The notes below the pieces were generated by a model. It searched no databases, was not told the DNA's origin, and saw only the letters and a program-made list of their open reading frames with translations. DNA of 31,134 bases from positions 1-31,134 of the IMG/VR virus record IMGVR_UViG_3300042562_000203, one strand, 5' to 3'. Source of the stretch: a virus. A program made the translations under genes and the position numbers. Position 1 is the stretch's first letter, and the number at the start of each line of letters is the position of its first letter. Positions 12,554-19,563 of the stretch are shown here, one piece after another.

Positions 12554-14515
12554 CTATTTTTTTCTTACTATTACTTGAGCCCAATGATGCCTGCATTGTG
12601 GAAAGTTTTGGTCTAAATCACTATTGTGATACCAACCACCTTTATATTTCCACACATCGGTATTGTATTCTTTCATGTCATTGTTAAGACTATCTATTTC
12701 CTCTCTTGAGTATATTCTTTCTTGTCCTAATAACTTTGCACAAAAATCTCTATTCTTACTATCTTTAGGTCCTGCATATTTCCACTTAGTTTCAAACTCT
12801 ATTAAGGTCTCAGGCTCAACAACTTCTTTAATGTCAAAGTTAGGTGCAGTTTGTGAACCGCCCAAAGTACCACCTACTAAGTTTTTTTCAATTAACTTTT
12901 GCAATGCTTTTTCAACATCAAAATCCAAATCTTTTTTAGCTCTGTTAATGTCCAACTTTTTTAAATTCTTATCAATGATATATTTTAAAAGCGCATCTTC
13001 ATCACTTGCAAATTCAAACTTATCTGCACTTAATCCTATTAATGCAAATTTAGACAAAATAATTGAGTCCATGTTAGCATCTAAATTCTTTTTTTTAAAA
13101 GTTTCAGTTGGAGGTGTTGCAACTTCGGGTGCTAATTGTTCGCCTCCTTGTTCAGGTGGTAAGCCTACTAATGCTCTAATCTCATTTGCAGTCATTGACG
13201 CAATAACCTTGTTAGCTACTAATGGACTTAATGAGTTAATAGCCTCAGTAACTTCTGCTGCACTATCAGTTGTTTTCTTAACTACCTTATTCAAACCTAT
13301 ATTAAATTGTCCCTCAATTAAATTTCTCATTTCATCTCTTGTTAAAGATGCCATTAACATTCCATCCGTTATTTCTATACCTAAACCTTTTAATGGTTCA
13401 ATTCGTAAAACGGGACTTAATCCACATTCTTTTAAAACCCAATTTATTTCTTTTTCGTACCTTTGTTGATTAGGTTCAATGTAGTTTAAGTTTAACATTT
13501 GCCACGCTAAATCAATCTCACTTCTACCACCTAACTGACCCTCTGTTTTAATACCAAATAACATTGCGTTCACAACTTCGTGACCTCTTATTATTCTATC
13601 CTGAACATCTTGTTTTAATGACTCAAATTGCTTATCTAAATCAGTCGGCTTAATACTTTCAATCTTAGGTGCTTCTGTATTAAGGTCTGCAAACTGAATC
13701 ATGATTTGTCCTGCATTGTCTGTATTGCAAAACTTGTCGTAAAACTTGCGTTCAATTTCGTCTTGTTCTTGTGGACTTGGCACACCACCCATAAGGGTAA
13801 TCATTGCACCTGCACTAAATCCTGTCTTTACATTTACTAAGTGAAAGTTACTTACTTCAATATCAGTTTCAATATCAACTATTGAGGCATGATATTCGGG
13901 CAAAGGGTAGCCTCTGAACTCAGGTCTATAATCGGGAAAATAAACTAATTGAACTCCATCTTTTTGTTTAGGGTCAAATGGTTTTATTGCCTTTACATCT
14001 TTAGGTAATTGATTGAATTTACTTTTAAAGTTTTTCTTTGTTGATTGGTTTTTAGTCCACTCTTTTGAAACATAATAAATTTGACCACTTACACTCAATC
14101 TTACTTGTTCATAGGGTTGATGAAAAACACTCATTAATTTACCACCCACAAAAAGTAATTTTAAATAATAACCTCCAAATATTTTAGAGTCTATTATTGC
14201 TTTTTTCATTAATTCATCAAAGGAGTCGTTTGGGTTTGGATTAGCTAATAGTTGTCTTAACTCTGCACTCTCAAATCCGTTCTTTATTGTCCACCCTTGC
14301 CCATTAATAAACCTTACCTTACCATTAACAATAGCGTGATGTAAGCCACATCTATTATAAAGATAAGTTAAATAATCAGGGTACTCATTATTCGTGCCAT
14401 TGATAATAAATTGTTCGCCATTGTTTTCAATAAATTCAGGGGTTTTGTGTTCGTACATTGGTACTGAACTAAAGGCGTATTTACGCTCCAAAGACTTTTC
14501 TTGTTGTTGTTCCAT
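12554..14515 (-). CDS. Portal protein with MuF-like C-terminal domain, 653 aa
   Basis: The first 450 residues look like a portal: YLYNRCGLHHAIVNGKVRFI, NPNDSFDELMKKAIID and IFGGYYLKLLF (entry helices and wing), YPLPEYHASIVDIETDIEVS then FHLVNVKTGFSAGAMIT (stem), and DRIIRGHEVVNAMLFGIK with GGRSEIDLAWQMLNLNYIEP. The last 80 residues differ: DFCAKLLGQERIYSREEIDSL, then WKYKGGWYH and PQCRHHWAQVIVRKK, the end motif of SPP1 gp7/MuF head-morphogenesis proteins. So a truncated MuF domain appears fused to the portal. It starts at ATG 14515, overlapping the upstream gene by 35 nt. It lies after, not before, the capsid gene, which is unusual. Confidence 0.78.
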   Translation of the reverse strand: MEQQQEKSLERKYAFSSVPMYEHKTPEFIENNGEQFIINGTNNEYPDYLTYLYNRCGLHHAIVNGKVRFINGQGWTIKNGFESAELRQLLANPNPNDSFDELMKKAIIDSKIFGGYYLKLLFVGGKLMSVFHQPYEQVRLSVSGQIYYVSKEWTKNQSTKKNFKSKFNQLPKDVKAIKPFDPKQKDGVQLVYFPDYRPEFRGYPLPEYHASIVDIETDIEVSNFHLVNVKTGFSAGAMITLMGGVPSPQEQDEIERKFYDKFCNTDNAGQIMIQFADLNTEAPKIESIKPTDLDKQFESLKQDVQDRIIRGHEVVNAMLFGIKTEGQLGGRSEIDLAWQMLNLNYIEPNQQRYEKEINWVLKECGLSPVLRIEPLKGLGIEITDGMLMASLTRDEMRNLIEGQFNIGLNKVVKKTTDSAAEVTEAINSLSPLVANKVIASMTANEIRALVGLPPEQGGEQLAPEVATPPTETFKKKNLDANMDSIILSKFALIGLSADKFEFASDEDALLKYIIDKNLKKLDINRAKKDLDFDVEKALQKLIEKNLVGGTLGGSQTAPNFDIKEVVEPETLIEFETKWKYAGPKDSKNRDFCAKLLGQERIYSREEIDSLNNDMKEYNTDVWKYKGGWYHNSDLDQNFPQCRHHWAQVIVRKK

Positions 14516-14879
14516 TTGTAAAAATTATTCTATCGGTTAAAATTTTATCGTATCTCATTATCCCTGTTTCTACCATTTCATTAGACAACTTATAGTCTAA
14601 ATTAGTAGTTGACACTTGAGCGTAGATGTAGTATTCGTATTCATCTCCTAAACTTAATTTTAGTTGACCTAATAAAGGATTGGGAGTAGTTGTTTGCGTA
14701 GTTATGGTAAACTTGTTATAACGTGTTTTGTAGGTGCTTGTATCCGATTGAATACATACATATTCCACGTTGGTCTGCTTGTTGACAAACCTAAATAAGT
14801 AAGTAGGTGCGTTAATCGTTGTCTTTTCAGTCAACGTTAAGACTACTATGTTGGCGGTATTTTCTTGTAATAATATCAT
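14481..14879 (-). CDS. Small beta-rich protein before the portal gene, 132 aa
   Basis: Unknown family. The sequence is beta-prone (NIVVLTLTEKTTI, TYLFRFVNKQT, YNKFTITTQ, QLKLSLGDEYEYYIYAQVST), as in an Ig-like or small virion beta-sandwich domain, ending IIFTNGTTTRKVFGA. It has no signal or membrane segment. It is the first gene after the strong terminator at 14885-14915 and its end overlaps the portal start by 35 nt, so it is translated with the portal. A neck or capsid accessory role is possible. Confidence 0.55.
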   Translation of the reverse strand: MILLQENTANIVVLTLTEKTTINAPTYLFRFVNKQTNVEYVCIQSDTSTYKTRYNKFTITTQTTTPNPLLGQLKLSLGDEYEYYIYAQVSTTNLDYKLSNEMVETGIMRYDKILTDRIIFTNGTTTRKVFGA

Positions 14880-14884
14880 ATTTT

Positions 14885-14915
14885 AAAAAAAGGGGTGTCA
14901 ATCTCTCAACACCCC
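14885..14915 (-). terminator. Intrinsic terminator between the capsid block and the portal block
   Basis: Minus strand GGGGTGT pairs with ACACCCC around a 10-nt loop (TGAGAGATTG) and runs directly into TTTTTTT. It lies between the tail-tube-like gene (stop 14940) and the ATG at 14879. It should let most transcripts from the capsid genes stop, lowering portal and connector expression relative to capsid protein. I found no promoter after it, so downstream genes depend on read-through. Confidence 0.85.
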
Positions 14916-14939
14916 CTCCCCATTTATGAAAACAACACT

Positions 14940-15449
14940 TTATGCTATCAATGCAGCAATAGCTGATGACTCAATTTTAAGGACATCAAGTTTTTCCTCA
15001 CCTGTCAATGTGATTACATAGCCACTCATGTCGGCTGCTGCAGTTCCTGTGGCATATCCACCCTCAGCTATCTGTAATCCTCTTGAAGTTCCAAATAACC
15101 AATACTCTCCATTCTCATCTAAAACAATAGCAGCAACTGTCTGAGCAGCTAAAGCCATCATTTCGTTACGTTTGGTTATATCGTATTTCGGTAAGTTCAT
15201 TGTTACGTTCTGAGCAAAGAAACGACCACCTACTGCTCTATCCCCACTTGGTACAGATGTTGCTGAACCTCCACCCATTGGTACTTCATAGGCGTAAAAC
15301 TTTTTACCACCCACCATAGTGATGGTTGCAATGCCTGATGAAACCGCAGGTGTTCCGATACCGCTTAACTCTGCCAAATAGATTTTGGATATACCGCCCT
15401 TTGATGAGCGGCAATCCAAACTAAATCCTGTGCTTAATATACAACTCAT
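14940..15449 (-). CDS. Probable major tail (tail tube) protein, 169 aa
   Basis: It starts MSCILSTGFSLDCRSSKGGI, then LAELSG and TITMVGGKKFYAYEVPMGGG. The C-terminal half has VAAIVLDENGEYWLFGTSRG, then ATGTAAADMSGYVITLTGEE, a pattern I associate with tail-tube-type beta-barrel proteins of Bacteroidetes phages: a long hairpin, a Gly turn, and an LTGEE end strand. It directly follows the capsid gene (18-nt gap) and precedes a strong terminator, as expected for a highly made virion protein. A capsid decoration protein is the main alternative. Confidence 0.55.
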   Translation of the reverse strand: MSCILSTGFSLDCRSSKGGISKIYLAELSGIGTPAVSSGIATITMVGGKKFYAYEVPMGGGSATSVPSGDRAVGGRFFAQNVTMNLPKYDITKRNEMMALAAQTVAAIVLDENGEYWLFGTSRGLQIAEGGYATGTAAADMSGYVITLTGEEKLDVLKIESSAIAALIA

Positions 15450-15468
15450 AAGTTATAAAATTAAAGGG

Positions 15469-16425
15469 TTAAACTAATTTAAAGGTAACTAACTCATCAC
15501 CGAAACGTATTTGAGTTCCTAATTTAGCAATCAATCTAGCTATAATAGTATTGTCTTTACGCTCGTAGAATACATCTAAAGACTCATACTCATTCGGTGC
15601 ATCTGTACCAATAACATAGTTTGATTTTCTTGTTAAGTGAATACGATTTGTACCTGTCAAGCCATGTAAAGCAGTTACTCTTAATCCAAATGATGGTATA
15701 ATGATTGAACCTGTCGCATAAGGACTAGCCTCCTCAGTTGCACCATAGTGGAAATTGTTTAGAGTGAAGTACGCTTGTAACAATTTTCTGAAAGTATCCC
15801 AACCACAAACGAACTCCAAATCAGTTTGACCTGCTAAAGCGTTAGGGATTAAGTTAACCATACCATTGAAAATTCCAATTACGTTACCTGTGGTAATACC
15901 TGTACCTGTTGAGATTGAAGTAGGGTTACCATTGATTGGACTTGCAGCGTCTATGATTTGATTAAAACCAATTACACCACTTGCACCACCTGTTACACCT
16001 TGCCACAATAACACCTCAACTGCTGCTGCTACCTTTGCAGAATAATACTCAGCGAATGCTGCCTCAATCGGCATATTCTCATAAGTAGAACCTTGTGGTA
16101 AATATTCTTGAGTGTAGAAAGTTTCTAAATCACTTGGACAGAAAGTCTTTTGGTCGTAGAACGGATATACTTGAATTTCTTTTTTGTCGAAAATCACATC
16201 ACCTGATGAAGTTAATCCACAACCCTCTTTTGCTCTTAGAGTAACATCTACATCCATGTAGTTTATTTGCTCTTTGAACTTGATGCCTGATTGTACTTGT
16301 CCGCTTAAGTAAGCAGAAGTTGCTCCACTAAATACTGCTTTAGTAAAAAGCTCTAAGTTTGTTTGGTCAACGTAAGCAGTTAAGTTATCGGTATCAAAAC
16401 CGAATTTTAATTTTAAATTTGCCAT
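15469..16425 (-). CDS. Major capsid protein, 318 aa
   Basis: The size, composition and place after the protease/scaffold gene fit an HK97-fold capsid protein. Typical parts are an N-terminal helix region (NLTAYVDQTNLELFTKAVF), a beta-rich E-loop-like stretch, the spine-helix-like IEAAFAEYYSAKVAAAVEVLLW, the A-domain GWDTFRKLLQAYF with SFGLRVTALHGLTGTNRI, and a C-terminal strand RFGDELVTFKLV. There is no long delta domain, as expected when the scaffold is encoded with the protease. It starts at ATG 16425, 8 nt after the protease gene, behind an A-rich leader. It should be made in large amounts from the element at 17581. Confidence 0.8.
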   Translation of the reverse strand: MANLKLKFGFDTDNLTAYVDQTNLELFTKAVFSGATSAYLSGQVQSGIKFKEQINYMDVDVTLRAKEGCGLTSSGDVIFDKKEIQVYPFYDQKTFCPSDLETFYTQEYLPQGSTYENMPIEAAFAEYYSAKVAAAVEVLLWQGVTGGASGVIGFNQIIDAASPINGNPTSISTGTGITTGNVIGIFNGMVNLIPNALAGQTDLEFVCGWDTFRKLLQAYFTLNNFHYGATEEASPYATGSIIIPSFGLRVTALHGLTGTNRIHLTRKSNYVIGTDAPNEYESLDVFYERKDNTIIARLIAKLGTQIRFGDELVTFKLV

Positions 16426-16433
16426 TTTGTTTA

Positions 16434-17006
16434 TTATTTTATTTTTGTTTGTTCGTATTTGAATTGAGCAGCTAACCCATCAATGTATGATTTAGGTTTA
16501 GATTGAGTGTTGAATGAATGTTGAGTAGGTTCAGCAACTAAAGTTTTAACCAATTCCAAAACATCTTCAGTTAATTTGTTAGACTCTTTAATTTGTGCGC
16601 TAAATTTCTCTTCTACTTTGTTGATTGAACTTTCAAAGTTAGATTTCAACTCTGCATTTTCAGTTTCCAATTTAGTAACCATTTCAGTTAGTTTTTGAAT
16701 AGCCATTTCTTGCTCAGTCATTGGTTTAGCAACCGCTACAACTTGACCACCCTCAATGCTAATTACTGTGCCATCTTCAAAGGTATGTTCGCCATCAGGT
16801 GCAGCCGTTCCATCTTCCAATAGTACGATTGTTCCCTCAGCAAGTTCGCCCTCGTACATTACTTTAGTTCCATCGGTCAACATAGCCTCAGCCATTTTAA
16901 CCTCTTCATCTTTTTTCTCTTCAGGTTTTACATCTTCTGAAAATAGAGATTTTGCTTTTGCTACTAACTCGTCGAGTTTTGATGTAGCTACTTTTTTATC
17001 TGTCAT
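16434..17006 (-). CDS. Possible nested scaffold from an internal start (190 aa)
   Basis: Met190 of the protease/scaffold protein, ATG 17006, begins MTDKKVATSKLDELVAKAKS exactly at the boundary between the protease and scaffold parts. It is preceded by an A-rich stretch (AATAATAAAT), the kind that precedes other starts in this genome. The product would be a free scaffold of acidic coiled-coil type with a basic tail, parallel to lambda Nu3 inside gene C. This is an inference from domain layout and sequence before the ATG. Confidence 0.4.
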   Translation of the reverse strand: MTDKKVATSKLDELVAKAKSLFSEDVKPEEKKDEEVKMAEAMLTDGTKVMYEGELAEGTIVLLEDGTAAPDGEHTFEDGTVISIEGGQVVAVAKPMTEQEMAIQKLTEMVTKLETENAELKSNFESSINKVEEKFSAQIKESNKLTEDVLELVKTLVAEPTQHSFNTQSKPKSYIDGLAAQFKYEQTKIK

Positions 17007-17573
17007 ATTTATTATTGTTTGAAATTCTTTTAAAAATGTTTGCTCTGAAAATTCCTCTTTAGTCGCAAAGTTGCCCTCAATACTAAAGCCTTTAACGATG
17101 CCTGTCTTTACATAATCGTTCCACACTTGCTCATTGTTTACTTTAACAAATGCGAATAAGCTACCATTTGGCAACTCTTCAAATCCTATCGGAGTATTAA
17201 CCCCTAACTCAGTATTGATTATAAAGAATTGTTGAATGTGCATGTCTGCCAATTCTTTCTTTGCATCGTGTTCAAAATTAAAGGCAGTTAGTTTATTGTT
17301 CAGTACCATCCTGTCCGCTAATTGCTCAATAGTTTCACTACTAAATTTAACAAAGAACTCTTTACCATTCATGTTACGATACATTGGGAAGTCAGCAACC
17401 ATTAAAGCACCTGCTAATATTCTTTTATCTTCGTTATGTGTTTTGAACTCGTAAGACTTATGCTCTTTAAAAGCCATCCAATTACGTTGAATTGCAGGGT
17501 TTTCTACCAATGCAGTGGCATCCACGCCCTGCTCTAAATCTTCTAAGGTTAATTCGATTATTGGTAAGTCCAT
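16434..17573 (-). CDS. Prohead protease (XkdF-like) fused to scaffold, 379 aa
   Basis: Residues 1-185 resemble the XkdF serine-protease family of prohead proteases: LEDLEQGVDATALVENPAI, RILAGALMVADFPMYR, His102 in FNFEHDAK, and Ser164 in VKGFSIEGNF as likely catalytic residues. Residues 190-379 are acidic and helical: DELVAKAKSLFSEDVKPEE, a short beta module rich in Gly/Asp (DGTKVMYEGELAEGTIV), a long coiled coil (LTEMVTKLETENAELKSNF), and a basic tail (YIDGLAAQFKYEQTKIK) suited to bind the capsid protein. The protein thus combines protease and scaffold, like lambda gpC/Nu3. The start ATG 17573 is preceded by the conserved 28-bp element at 17581-17608. Confidence 0.78.
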   Translation of the reverse strand: MDLPIIELTLEDLEQGVDATALVENPAIQRNWMAFKEHKSYEFKTHNEDKRILAGALMVADFPMYRNMNGKEFFVKFSSETIEQLADRMVLNNKLTAFNFEHDAKKELADMHIQQFFIINTELGVNTPIGFEELPNGSLFAFVKVNNEQVWNDYVKTGIVKGFSIEGNFATKEEFSEQTFLKEFQTIINMTDKKVATSKLDELVAKAKSLFSEDVKPEEKKDEEVKMAEAMLTDGTKVMYEGELAEGTIVLLEDGTAAPDGEHTFEDGTVISIEGGQVVAVAKPMTEQEMAIQKLTEMVTKLETENAELKSNFESSINKVEEKFSAQIKESNKLTEDVLELVKTLVAEPTQHSFNTQSKPKSYIDGLAAQFKYEQTKIK

Positions 17574-17580
17574 CTACTAC

Positions 17581-17608
17581 ATAAAACAATCTTAATTTTT
17601 TATTATTG
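17581..17608 (-). promoter_or_regulatory. Conserved 28-bp element, copy 3, before protease/capsid genes
   Basis: Plus strand ATAAAACAA-TC-TTAA-N7-TTATTG; on the minus strand CAATAA-N7-TTAA-N2-TTGTTTTAT. All 19 fixed positions match the copies at 23713 and 25380. Seven nt separate it from the ATG at 17573. It probably acts as a phage-specific promoter or activator site for the capsid block. Confidence 0.6.
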
Positions 17609-17634
17609 TTTTTTAGATTATTGTACTATATTTG
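17606..17634 (+). promoter_or_regulatory. Possible plus-strand promoter (TTG-N18-TATATTTG)
   Basis: TATATTTG at 17627-17634 matches TAnnTTTG exactly, with TTG at 17606-17608 as a partial -33. It points away from the gene orientation and would start transcription near 17640, ending at the plus-strand terminator at 17666-17693. Weak evidence in AT-rich DNA, but the pairing with a terminator in the right place is notable. Confidence 0.35.
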
Positions 17635-17665
17635 TAATGTTTTTAGCGATTGTTTTTCATAGTAG

Positions 17666-17693
17666 AAGTGCCTCTCATTTGGGAGGCATTTTT
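17666..17693 (+). terminator. Plus-strand intrinsic terminator between tape measure and protease genes
   Basis: An 11-pair stem (AAGTGCCTCTC with GGGAGGCATTT, two GU pairs) closes on an ATTT tetraloop and runs into T's on the plus strand (17689-17693). On the minus strand the same hairpin is followed by ACTTCTAC, not by a U-run. It therefore terminates plus-strand transcripts, although all genes here are on the minus strand. In the sense direction it may only stabilise the tape-measure mRNA 3' end. Confidence 0.6.
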
Positions 17694-19563
17694 ATTGTAT
17701 TGTTGCCTGAGTAAATATTCCGTCTACTTTTCTAGTCACTGACCTAATATCAGTTTCTGTTACAAAAACTTTCGTAGCAGGTTGCTGAGTTGGTTCGTTA
17801 GTAGTTTGACTTCCTCTTATGTTGGGAGGTTGTACAGAACCACCGCCACCACCACCACCTGCTGAACCGCCTCCACCACTTGAACCTTTAGCACCGCCTA
17901 TTGTAGTTGCTGCAACTTGTGCTATCCCTAAACCTGCTCTTATGTTTGCTAATGTTTTAAATGTTGTTTTAATAGCAGTACCACCATCGGGCAATAATGA
18001 CCATGCAGGATTAGCATTGTAGGCTGAAACCTCTCTTTGACGATTGATTAATATTCCTGCTATTGCTGCACCTTTCTCAACTGCTAAGGCTGCTATTGCA
18101 ACTGCTTTATTTTTACCTGCTAATTGACCTAATAAGTCTGCGGTCTGATTAGCTATACCTAACTTAGCATTTTGAATAGATTGTGTTGCTGCTATTTCTG
18201 CATCTGCTAAATCTTTTATTCTTTCTTTTTCTTTTTCGTCTTTTTCTTTTTGGTCTTCTTTAGCTTTTTCGTCTTTCTCTTTTTTCTTTTCGGCTGCCTC
18301 CAATCTAAACTTTTCATTCAATGCGGCTGCATCCTTTTCAAAGTTTTCTCTAATTAGTTTCTGAGCATCTAAATCTCCCTTTAATAGTTCTTGTTTCTTT
18401 TCAGCCTCTTTTTGCAACTCCATCAATTCTAATTCAAATTGAGTTTTGCCTCTTAATCTTTTTGCCTCTTCTTCGTCTGCAACTATCTTTTTTAATTCCT
18501 CTTGATGTTTCTTTTCCTCTTCTGCCTTTTTATCGTTTGCCTCTTTTTTCTTTTTAGCAGCATCCTCACTTGCCTTTTTATCCTTTTCTGCACCATCTTT
18601 TATTCTTGTTGTTTCCTCAGCATCTAATACCCTTATGGCTTGTACCATTTCATTGTAGGCTTTTATTTCATCTTGAGTTGCACCCTTTTTAAACGCTGCT
18701 ATTTTTAAAGTTTCTAAGTCATTAAATAATAGTTTTCTTTTAGCTAAGTATAACTCCCTTGCACTTGCACCATTAGCCTCCATCAACTCTATTTCATCTT
18801 TCATTTGTTGACTTCTAACTGCCCTTTGTTTTGCTGCGGTTTCCTCTTGTCTTTCAGCCTCAGAACTTATGCCTACAAAGTCCATGACTGCATTTTTAAC
18901 CTTAGTAAATAGTTCGCCTAAATGTGACAATCCCGGTATGAAATCTAATACTACCTTTTTAATCTTACCAAAGTTAGCTATTAATAAACCAACTGCTGCA
19001 ACTATTAAACCGATACCTAAGGCTGCCCCTGCAATCCTCATTAACTTTAAAGCACCCGTACTTGTACCTACTGCTGCTGCATATCTTGTTTGAACAAAGG
19101 TTAATACTTTAGTCTTGGCAGTATTTAAAGCCACCATAGCAGCACTATCACTTTGAAGTGTAGCGTTTACTTGTTGCAATCCATTTAATAAAGCGGTTGC
19201 CCCTTGTAACTTAACTAAGGTTTTCTGTAAATCTTCATTCTCAGAACCAAACAAAGCCATTGCACCTTGAGCCGCTGCAAATCCACCTACTATGCCCGTT
19301 GCCATATCTCCAAAACCTTTTAACACTACATCTGCACCATCAGTCGCTAAAGCCTTAACACGATTATTTACATCGATAATAGTATCGGATAGTTTACCTG
19401 CTCTTGCGGTTGCCTCATCAAATGCCTTACCCGTTAGACTTCCACTTGCTAATTCATTCTTTAACTCCCTTAATTCCTGTTTGAGTGTTTTTGTTTTTTC
19501 GGCTGCTTTGCCGACTGAGTCGCCTCCCTTTATATCTACCGTTAATTGTACATTTTTTGCCAT
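17692..19563 (-). CDS. Tail tape measure protein, 623 aa
   Basis: The N-terminus is a helical coil (KAAEKTKTLKQELRELKNEL, then ARAGKLSDTIIDVNNRVKAL). A hydrophobic segment at 173-198 (LMRIAGAALGIGLIVAAVGL) is the membrane-like region usual in tape measure proteins. The middle, about 240-490, is a very charged coiled coil full of Lys and Glu. A second small hydrophobic region follows (GKNKAVAIAALAVEKGAAIA) and the end is Gly-rich (GGGGSAGGGGGGGSV). At roughly 1.5 angstrom per residue it predicts a tail of about 90-95 nm. It starts at ATG 19563, overlapping the upstream tail gene by one base (TAATG). It is encoded after the distal tail genes, the reverse of the usual order. Confidence 0.85.
   Translation of the reverse strand: MAKNVQLTVDIKGGDSVGKAAEKTKTLKQELRELKNELASGSLTGKAFDEATARAGKLSDTIIDVNNRVKALATDGADVVLKGFGDMATGIVGGFAAAQGAMALFGSENEDLQKTLVKLQGATALLNGLQQVNATLQSDSAAMVALNTAKTKVLTFVQTRYAAAVGTSTGALKLMRIAGAALGIGLIVAAVGLLIANFGKIKKVVLDFIPGLSHLGELFTKVKNAVMDFVGISSEAERQEETAAKQRAVRSQQMKDEIELMEANGASARELYLAKRKLLFNDLETLKIAAFKKGATQDEIKAYNEMVQAIRVLDAEETTRIKDGAEKDKKASEDAAKKKKEANDKKAEEEKKHQEELKKIVADEEEAKRLRGKTQFELELMELQKEAEKKQELLKGDLDAQKLIRENFEKDAAALNEKFRLEAAEKKKEKDEKAKEDQKEKDEKEKERIKDLADAEIAATQSIQNAKLGIANQTADLLGQLAGKNKAVAIAALAVEKGAAIAGILINRQREVSAYNANPAWSLLPDGGTAIKTTFKTLANIRAGLGIAQVAATTIGGAKGSSGGGGSAGGGGGGGSVQPPNIRGSQTTNEPTQQPATKVFVTETDIRSVTRKVDGIFTQATIQ

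Noticed and set aside
12663-13469. 268-codon open frame on the plus strand
   Set aside because: It is antisense to the portal C-terminal half, Ser/Leu/Asn-rich as expected for a complement of an AT-rich gene, and has no family features. All other genes are on the minus strand.
17637-17714. 25-codon plus-strand ORF after the plus-strand -7 element
   Set aside because: It runs through the terminator hairpin into the tape measure gene's end and has only 2 nt between the -7 and its ATG; most likely chance.
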